Part shown: one piece after another, positions 36,867-42,562 of the stretch
Layout of the letters: the number at the start of each line of letters is the position of its first letter
Numbering within the stretch: position 1 is the stretch's first letter
NCBI GenBank assembly: GCA_002839675.1
Contig: PGYM01000002.1
Span: forward strand, 414,111 to 478,110
From: Methanomicrobiales archaeon HGW-Methanomicrobiales-1
Lineage (GTDB): Archaea > Halobacteriota > Methanomicrobia > Methanomicrobiales > Methanospirillaceae
Reading direction: 5' to 3'
DNA: 64,000 bases
Translations under genes and position numbers: made by a program
The notes under the pieces: model-generated
What the model was told of the DNA's origin: nothing
What the model saw: the letters and a program-made list of their open reading frames with translations, nothing else
Databases searched by the model: none

Positions 36867-37132
36867 GATGATCTATTCCGGGCCCTTTACGGGCTCCGTT
36901 TGCCCATTTCCGGATCCGTTTTTCACAATAACGTGCTCCAAATGTCCACCGCACAAAAAAATTCTGTTTTAACCGGTTATTTCTCAAAAATAACGGGTTT
37001 GCAAGCGATTTGCCCCTGCTCTTTAGCGAGCGCCGGTTGATCGCGTTTTCTGCCACCCCATTTCAGGTCATGGGGGGCGAAAAAGGCGATGGAAAGGGGC
37101 ACTGTTGCATGATTATGCGATCACGTCGGAGA
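36867..37132 (+). repeat. Repeat R, copy 2 (266 bp)
   Basis: Nearly colinear with copy 1. Hairpin 2 is changed on both sides (CGTT/AACG instead of CACTTT/AAAGTG). Hairpin 3 is GTTATTT/AAATAAC. Confidence 0.7.
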
Positions 37133-37189
37133 ATATGAGATGAAAAGATGAATATTCAGGTTTTTTGGTAGCGATTGTCCTAGCCCGGA

Positions 37190-37455
37190 GATGATCTATT
37201 CCGGGCCCTTTACAGGCTCCGTTTGCCACTTTTTGGATCCGTTTTTCCGGTTCCAGTGGAAACGGTGCCAACGCCCACAAAAAATATCAGTTTAATCGAT
37301 TATTTTTCGAAAATACGCGTTTAAAACAGAATTATACCGTGCAATTTAGCGGGCTTTGGTTGGTCGTGTTTTTTGTCATTTCATTGCAGGTAATTTGGGG
37401 GGAGAGAGGCGATGGAAATGGGCACTGTTGGCTGATGATGCGATCACGTCGGAGG
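37190..37455 (+). repeat. Repeat R, copy 3 (266 bp, diverged)
   Basis: Same start (GATGATCTATTCCGGGCCC), same end (GCGATCACGTCGGAGG) and same length as the others, but internally diverged. Hairpin 2 is CCGTTT/AAACGG and hairpin 3 TATTTT/AAAATA. Hairpin 4 is lost. Confidence 0.65.
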
Positions 37456-37597
37456 ATTTGGGGGGAGGAACTATTTGTATTTAATATGTGGCTACATTGT
37501 ATTGAATTTTTTGGGCATATATGGTCTCACTTTGTAATTACTAAATGATTTAAAAAGATGCCAATGTATTTATGTTGTAGATACATATTGAAAATTA

Positions 37598-37765
37598 ATG
37601 AATCATTTAATGAAAGCCGAAGTTTCTGGCTATGAAATAATAGAGAAGATGGTCAGACCGTCTGGAAACTCTGGTAGGGTTTATGTTCCAGCTAATTGGA
37701 TTGGAAAAAAAGTCAAAATAGTATTGCTTGACCCAGTGGAGGGTAAAAATGACCGGCTCCAGTAG
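37598..37765 (+). CDS. DUF2080-type transposon-associated small protein
   Basis: 55 residues, too short for most gene finders but clearly coding. The core GYEIIEKMVRPSGNSGRVYV then PANWIGKKVKIVLLDP matches the DUF2080 family of archaeal transposon-encoded proteins (AbrB-like fold predicted). Family members usually sit beside a transposase, and none is present here, suggesting a decayed or moved element. It ends 21 bp before the DNA methyltransferase and is probably cotranscribed, so it could also regulate the R-M locus. Confidence 0.78.
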   Translation: MNHLMKAEVSGYEIIEKMVRPSGNSGRVYVPANWIGKKVKIVLLDPVEGKNDRLQ

Positions 37766-37786
37766 AAACTATAGGGGGTGTGGGTT

Positions 37787-39046
37787 ATGCCAGAAAGTTT
37801 AACCGAATCCGTTCAATATACACCGGAATCAAAAATGGGAATACCGAACGATATCGAAAACGATAGGGATTTTTTAAAACCCGAATACAAAAAATTGGTT
37901 GTAAAAATGGAAACACCATTGAACCCGGCAGAAAAAATAATATTAAATAAAATCCAGAAAAAATTTTCGAAAAATGGCTTTCAGATGGATATAAAAGAAT
38001 TTGAAATTATTTTATACCTTCATTCGATTGATCTTGAAGCCTTTAAAACATATATTCACGGTTTGCTAAGCATTACAACATCCGAATCTATCGATAAAAC
38101 TGTGTTCCTACATATTATCGAGAAAATTTCAAGGATAAGAAGTTACGGGATCAAGGGCGGAAAGAGATTTTATGTAACATATAACGATGAAAGAAAAGTT
38201 GAAAATCGGCAATCCAAAGTAAATAATAGAGGACTATATTATTACGCTCAAAATAACAACTTCTCGAAAGTAAATACATCTCTCCCAGAAAAATATGAAA
38301 ATCAAATAATATGTAATGACAGCGGATTTGTTTTGAAGCAGTTGCCCGATAATTGCGTTGATATGATTATCACATCTCCACCTTACAATTTCGGATTGGA
38401 GTATGGTAGTACTTCAAAAGACGGAGTAGACTGGGAAAAATACTTCCAACAATTATTTGAGATTTTTGACGAATGTATCCGCGTTCTAAAATATGGCGGA
38501 AGAATAATCGTTAATATTCAGCCATTATTTTCAGATTATATCCCAAGCCATCACATCATTTCAAATCATTTCATGGAACAGAAAATGATCTGGAAGGGCG
38601 AAATCCTCTGGGAAAAAAATAACTACAACTGTAAATATTGTGCGTGGGGAAGCTGGAAAAGTCCGAGTAGCCCTTATCTAAAATATACCTGGGAGTTTTT
38701 GGAGATCTTTGCAAAAGGAGATTTGAAGAAAGAGGGATTAGCTGAAAATATCGATATCAATGAAGACGAATTTAAAAAATGGGTTGTCGCAAAGTGGTCA
38801 ATTGCCCCGGAAAGAAAAATGGTTCAATATGATCATCCTGCAATGTTCCCAGAAGACCTGGTAGAAAGGGCCCTGAAACTGTTTAGTTTCGAAGGTGATG
38901 TTATTTTAGATCCATTCAACGGGGTTGGTACAACTTGTGTTGTTGCAAAAAGGTTCAATAGAAAATATATCGGGATTGATGTATCCCAAAAATATTGTAG
39001 CGTTGCTAAAAAAAGATTGAAGGAAATTTTACCCGGAACCAGTTAA
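37787..39046 (+). CDS. Type II DNA methyltransferase (beta class, N4-cytosine or N6-adenine)
   Basis: 419 residues. Catalytic motif IV TSPPYN (about 196-201) precedes the AdoMet-binding motif I LDPFNGVGTTCVVAKRF (about 374-390). This order defines beta-class amino-methyltransferases, and SPPY is most common in N4-cytosine or N6-adenine enzymes. The N-terminal 180 residues are probably the target-recognition part. GGGGGTG lies 6 bases before ATG 37787. AT-rich codon use. It is convergent with, and overlaps by 4 bases, the restriction endonuclease gene, so the pair forms one R-M system that protects host DNA from self-cleavage. Confidence 0.88.
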   Translation: MPESLTESVQYTPESKMGIPNDIENDRDFLKPEYKKLVVKMETPLNPAEKIILNKIQKKFSKNGFQMDIKEFEIILYLHSIDLEAFKTYIHGLLSITTSESIDKTVFLHIIEKISRIRSYGIKGGKRFYVTYNDERKVENRQSKVNNRGLYYYAQNNNFSKVNTSLPEKYENQIICNDSGFVLKQLPDNCVDMIITSPPYNFGLEYGSTSKDGVDWEKYFQQLFEIFDECIRVLKYGGRIIVNIQPLFSDYIPSHHIISNHFMEQKMIWKGEILWEKNNYNCKYCAWGSWKSPSSPYLKYTWEFLEIFAKGDLKKEGLAENIDINEDEFKKWVVAKWSIAPERKMVQYDHPAMFPEDLVERALKLFSFEGDVILDPFNGVGTTCVVAKRFNRKYIGIDVSQKYCSVAKKRLKEILPGTS

Positions 39047-39831
39047 TCGGGTAAAATTCCACCAATTTTTATCCTTGTAACATCACGGGATATTTTTTCT
39101 AATGCGGTTTTTATCTCACTAAAAAATTCAAAAACCGCATCGTTTTCAATAGGATTTGTTGGGATTCCACGAATAATGAAAATTTGATCTAAAGGTGTTC
39201 TTCCTTTTGTTGGAATTTCGTTGACATCAATTTCATTTCTCTCAGAGACACAATAGACTTTAACATTTGGAGAACCCTGTTTCATTTTTTGGGCTGTAAA
39301 TTGTGCTTCGCTTAACATCGTTTTGTCGATATAAGTTTTACATTCAATTGCAATAACAGGGATAATGATGTGGTGTTGATCTACACCAATATTAACATCG
39401 AATTTTTTGCCAATGCAAAAATCAATATCCTTTGTTTTGATTTTGGCATTTCCTTCCCGATCTAATACAATTCCTGCAAAAACACCTTTATTAAAAAAAT
39501 CAAGATTTAATCTTCTAATTTCCGGAATATCTTTAAGGAGATGCCCACAAAATTCTTCCAAAACGGTCGGTCGAAATTTTGCTTGAGAGGTTATTCGATG
39601 CATTGATACGAAGGCATCAACATGAGGGTAATAATTATTTAAAATGGATACTTTCCTATCAATATCCCTCTTGGTTATCCCAGTTATTGCTACCTGTGAT
39701 TCTTTGTAAGGGGTGTAGTAATCACGTTTAAATTCGACACATTGTTGAAATATTCGTCTGTAGGTATTTCCTTTAAGATCGCGACATTTTCCATCAATGT
39801 TACTTTCGTGATAAAAATAATTACCTACCAT
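39043..39831 (-). CDS. Type II restriction endonuclease, Bpu10I-like PD-(D/E)xK family
   Basis: 262 residues. The catalytic core is readable: an Asp in KDIDFCIG (about 135-137), then IPVIAIECKTYIDK with Glu163-Cys-Lys165, giving D-x(about 25)-E-x-K. The arrangement and the MLSEAQFTAQKMKQ helix that follows resemble the Bpu10I family, whose founder cuts an asymmetric 7-bp site; specificity here is unknown. Tail-to-tail with the methyltransferase, stops overlapping. Confidence that it is the cognate nuclease is high from position, moderate for the exact family. Confidence 0.78.
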   Translation of the reverse strand: MVGNYFYHESNIDGKCRDLKGNTYRRIFQQCVEFKRDYYTPYKESQVAITGITKRDIDRKVSILNNYYPHVDAFVSMHRITSQAKFRPTVLEEFCGHLLKDIPEIRRLNLDFFNKGVFAGIVLDREGNAKIKTKDIDFCIGKKFDVNIGVDQHHIIIPVIAIECKTYIDKTMLSEAQFTAQKMKQGSPNVKVYCVSERNEIDVNEIPTKGRTPLDQIFIIRGIPTNPIENDAVFEFFSEIKTALEKISRDVTRIKIGGILPD

Positions 39832-39849
39832 ATATTTTAGAATCTTTTT

Positions 39850-40200
39850 TTATCCATATCTTCTTTGCGAAATTTCAAAATCAATCGAAATTTCTTTTTG
39901 TAAATCGATCCAAAGCCGATCTTCTTTTTTTGCATTTGCTATAGCCTCAAATATTACATTTGTGACTTGCATGGCTCTATCATAAAAACAGCTATGCCAA
40001 GAAATATTATCAGAATCATAATCTGGATTCGGATTAACTCCTACCTCCAAACAAATTTGTAATATTCTAGCATTGCTCGGTCGAACAATAAATTCTATCC
40101 AATCATCTTTTCCGGTAGCATCCATCTGCTGAAAAGATATTGAGAAAACATTGTCAAGATTAATCCAATCATCATCTTGGCAATTTTTTATCCAAACCAT
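39850..40200 (-). CDS. Small acidic protein, unknown, R-M neighbour
   Basis: 116 residues, acidic, Trp-rich at the start (MVWIKNCQDDDWINL) with mixed alpha/beta pattern and no membrane segment. AT-rich. It lies 18 bp upstream of the restriction endonuclease on the same strand, so the two are likely cotranscribed. It might be a controller or accessory factor, but I see no HTH motif. Confidence 0.6.
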   Translation of the reverse strand: MVWIKNCQDDDWINLDNVFSISFQQMDATGKDDWIEFIVRPSNARILQICLEVGVNPNPDYDSDNISWHSCFYDRAMQVTNVIFEAIANAKKEDRLWIDLQKEISIDFEISQRRYG

Positions 40201-40431
40201 AATAGAAAACTAAAATCTACGATTCTATAACATTCTATCTGTTTATCATTAATTATGCAAATTTTATTTCATTTTATAAGATAATCGCTGCGCGCCCCTT
40301 ATTTGTAATAATCCTAGAAAGATAATTTACAAAAAGAAGCCCAAATTGAGAGTTTTGAAAAAAGGGGTGCGAAATCCCTATAAATGAGTGCCAGCTGACC
40401 TGAGACTAAGCGAGTCCAGAGATTTCGCTTG

Positions 40432-40683
40432 ATGGTAAAAATGAAAAAGCAAAAGTCAGATGGAAATGAAATTTGTGAAAAATGTAAAATAAAAATGAAA
40501 GTTATTGAATGTTCTCGACGTTTATTAGATCCGGATGAATTGGGTGGAAACCTTTCGGATGGAGAAAAATCAGAATACATAGCTGCCGAATGTGGTGGGG
40601 ATGATACAGGGGAATTCTCAATAAATCAAATTACATACGAATGCCCAAAATGTCACCAAATAAAATGTGTTGAACACTTGTAA
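40432..40683 (+). CDS. Small zinc-ribbon-like protein
   Basis: 83 residues. Two CxxC knuckles (CEKC near 15-18; CPKC near 72-75) and further Cys residues suggest a zinc-binding fold. A polar loop separates them. Starts at ATG 40432 or 40441. AT-rich and isolated between the R-M locus and the TIR locus. Function unknown; comparable proteins in islands are often nucleic-acid-binding. Confidence 0.6.
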   Translation: MVKMKKQKSDGNEICEKCKIKMKVIECSRRLLDPDELGGNLSDGEKSEYIAAECGGDDTGEFSINQITYECPKCHQIKCVEHL

Positions 40684-40796
40684 AAAAAACAAATAATCAT
40701 TTTTATTCTCGACAGAATTTTTCCGTTAAAACCTGTTTACTTGAATTATTATTAATTGATTTTTTTTAAATAGCGATAAATTGTGTTAAAAAAATT

Positions 40797-40838
40797 TTAT
40801 CGATATTCCGGCGGCAGCTTCGGTAACCCGCCCTTGAA
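40797..40838 (-). pseudogene. Displaced 3'-terminal fragment of cdc48
   Basis: On the minus strand it reads FKGGLPKLPPEYR then stop, nearly the same as the true cdc48 end [15 protein letters not shown] then stop (two codons shorter). Similarity continues past the stop (aattgtgt followed by an A run) in both places. There is no similarity upstream of the Phe codon. Interpreted as a relic of an insertion at the cdc48 3' end or of an older duplication. Confidence 0.65.
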
Positions 40839-40884
40839 ACAATTTCTTGAACCATTTGCAAAAAATATGTCGAAACAATGCTCG

Positions 40885-41005
40885 TGATTGAAAAAATTAT
40901 CCGGAACAATAGATTCTCTCAGCGGCAATTAGGTGAGAGTCACCCCCTCTCTCCCCTTGAGAGGGGCATCCCAAGGGGGGCACCCCCTTTGATCCCCGTT
41001 TCGCG
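40885..41005 (+). repeat. Dispersed repeat X, copy 3
   Basis: GAAAAAATTATCCGGAACAAT, then CACCCCCTCTCTCCCCTTGAGAGGGG: the hairpin is kept (CCCCTCTC/GAGAGGGG), though the paired bases differ from copies 1 and 2. CCCAAGGGGGGCACCCCC follows. Confidence 0.55.
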
Positions 41006-41161
41006 GATAAGACTCGTCAACCTAGCAATGGGCTACGTGGGGGAATATAGAATTTTGCAAGAGACTCGATTAACTGATTGAGGAACTTTAACATGTAACC
41101 TAATAGACAAGAAATTCAATTAGAAATATATTTTGTATTTGAAAGTGATTATTATCATCAG

Positions 41162-41857
41162 ATGAATCTTGATGCACCTCTGTATGATCTTCAACGAATC
41201 AAGATTTTTTTAAGTTATTCCACAAAAGACAAACATACAGCGGGGACAATAAAATATCAATTAGTAAAACTCGGATATGATGTTTTTTTAGCTCACCATG
41301 ATCTCGAACCTAGTCAGGTTTGGGTTGAAGAGATTTTACGAAATCTTGATAATTGTGATATTTTTCTTCCTTTTTTAACTGAAAATTGTTTTAATTCTTT
41401 TTGGGTAAATCAAGAAATCGGCATTGGATTCATAAAAAATAAATTGATAATGCCATTTACAATTAATCGTATTCCTTGGGGATTCATCTCTCACATACAA
41501 GCATATTGTCTTGATGCTTCAAGTGCCACAAATTTGTATAATGACATTCAAAATGCATGTTCTAAAATTGAAAAAATAATGACTAGTAAAGACCCAGAAA
41601 AAATGAGAGATACATTAATTTTTGCTTTAGACAAAAGTGGTTCATATGAAACTTCGAATAAAATCGCAATTTCTCTCATGAAATGTGGGTTAATCTCTGC
41701 TGATCAGGTTAATGAAATTATTAGAATTTTTTTAAAGAATGATCAAGTAAATCAAGCATATGAAGGACGAAATTTAATTTTAGACTTATTCACCAATTAT
41801 TACGATGCAATTGATTCTGAATTTGAAGAGATTTTAAGAGACAATTGGGATTTTTAA
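41162..41857 (+). CDS. TIR-domain protein (probable NAD-cleaving defence effector)
   Basis: 231 residues. The TIR domain covers about residues 12-140: IKIFLSYSTKDKHTAGTI (box 1), then GYDVFLAHHDLEPSQVW. The candidate catalytic Glu85 is in FWVNQEIGIGF, at the position used by NADase-active bacterial and archaeal TIRs. The C-terminal 90 residues are a helical domain (EKMRDTLIFALDKSGSYETSN...) that I do not recognise; it may sense the trigger. Strongly AT-rich. Followed after 146 bp by a membrane-protein gene, and located between a displaced cdc48 tail and cdc48. NAD depletion on infection is the family-based inference. Confidence 0.82.
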   Translation: MNLDAPLYDLQRIKIFLSYSTKDKHTAGTIKYQLVKLGYDVFLAHHDLEPSQVWVEEILRNLDNCDIFLPFLTENCFNSFWVNQEIGIGFIKNKLIMPFTINRIPWGFISHIQAYCLDASSATNLYNDIQNACSKIEKIMTSKDPEKMRDTLIFALDKSGSYETSNKIAISLMKCGLISADQVNEIIRIFLKNDQVNQAYEGRNLILDLFTNYYDAIDSEFEEILRDNWDF

Positions 41858-41881
41858 AAATTCAATAGAAAATTTCTTTTT

Positions 41882-41905
41882 ATTCACAGACGATTGTGTA
41901 TTTCC
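41882..41905. repeat. Palindromic motif P, copy 1
   Basis: ATTCACAGACGATTGTGTAT..., with a CACA...TGTG dyad. Related copies are at 42477 and 42534. Located between the TIR and membrane-protein genes. Confidence 0.5.
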
Positions 41906-42003
41906 CGATGTTTTTACTCTCAGGTATATTTGAGAGATTCAGATAGAAGAATTGAAAACGGTATAAAAATGAATGTGGAGTTGTCGTTGTATAAGGTCTC
42001 ATT

Positions 42004-42441
42004 ATGGAATCAACTGAATTGTTACTTGAAGAATGGAAAATCACTAAAGATAGAATTAGTCATTTTGATGAAATTGTAATCAGATTAAGACTTGAAGGCA
42101 TAAGTTTGGCCCTTTTAATTATTGGAATCGGTTTTATGATTGTTCAATATGCTCCTGAAGTACATATCAAAGAAATTAATTTTAGTGCAGCCGGATTAGT
42201 TTTTGTTTTTGCATCAGCATATTTAATTCCGATTTTTTTCTTCGATCTGCTTCATTATCATTTATTAGTCCTATCTGTTGAGCACAGTATCAGTATTGAG
42301 AAAAAGATATTCCCTGATAGGAAATCAATTACTCAAAAACTTACTTCAAATTTTTTAACAACGATTCATTCGGTTCTTTTCATTGCATTGTATCTGATAA
42401 TTATTTCAATGGGTTTCATTCTTGGGTATTTATTCAGTTAA
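42004..42441 (+). CDS. Three-helix membrane protein paired with TIR gene
   Basis: 145 residues. An amphipathic, charged N-terminus (about 1-30, LLLEEWKITKDRISHFDEIV) precedes three transmembrane helices (about 31-50, 60-82, 122-144), with a basic cytosolic loop between helices 2 and 3. The layout recalls small membrane effectors of defence systems, but no family can be named. It shares AT-rich codon use and orientation with the TIR gene. Whether they act together is inference. Confidence 0.68.
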   Translation: MESTELLLEEWKITKDRISHFDEIVIRLRLEGISLALLIIGIGFMIVQYAPEVHIKEINFSAAGLVFVFASAYLIPIFFFDLLHYHLLVLSVEHSISIEKKIFPDRKSITQKLTSNFLTTIHSVLFIALYLIIISMGFILGYLFS

Positions 42442-42476
42442 TGTATTTAAAAAATGGAAATCGTGGAAATTTGATA

Positions 42477-42500
42477 ATTCACAGTTGACTGTGTATCCAC
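42477..42500. repeat. Palindromic motif P, copy 2
   Basis: ATTCACAGTTGACTGTGTAT..., with a CACAGT/ACTGTG dyad; follows the membrane-protein gene. Confidence 0.5.
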
Positions 42501-42528
42501 TGATGAGATTTTCATCAAATATTTTTTT
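42501..42528 (+). terminator. Hairpin plus T-run terminator after the TIR/membrane locus
   Basis: Stem TGATGA/TCATCA with a 5-base loop (42501-42517), then AAATATTTTTTT. Confidence 0.6.
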
Positions 42529-42533
42529 CCATT

Positions 42534-42556
42534 ATCCACAATCAATTGTGTAAAAA
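42534..42556. repeat. Palindromic motif P, copy 3
   Basis: ATCCACAATCAATTGTGTAA..., just past the 3' end of cdc48. A half-copy (AAATTGTGTTA) accompanies the displaced cdc48 tail at 40778. Confidence 0.5.
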
Positions 42557-42562
42557 AAATAG

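Larger units (their letters stand above)
36500..37597. other. 1.1-kb gene-free region holding R copies 2 and 3
   Basis: No convincing gene. 36500-36866 contains AT-rich sequence that probably includes the AlbA_2 promoter. A short plus-strand open frame (36647-36871) has no recognisable product. Copies 2 and 3 of repeat R follow with 57 bp between them. After 37456 the sequence becomes AT-rich and leads into the DUF2080/R-M locus. Confidence 0.65.
40684..41161. other. Intergenic region with displaced cdc48 3' end and repeat X copy 3
   Basis: 478 bp without a complete gene. 40778-40838 carries, on the minus strand, a copy of the last codons of cdc48 plus about 20 bp of its 3' flank. 40885-41005 is repeat X copy 3. 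The last 100 bp are AT-rich and probably contain the TIR gene promoter. Confidence 0.65.

Noticed and set aside
36647-36871. Plus-strand frame of 74 codons before repeat R2
   Set aside because: No recognisable product, irregular composition and overlap with the repeat border.
26922-42560. Whole island as a provirus or integrative plasmid
   Set aside because: No integrase, capsid, portal, replication or conjugation gene was recognised, and GC-rich and AT-rich blocks alternate. Several smaller insertions fit better.
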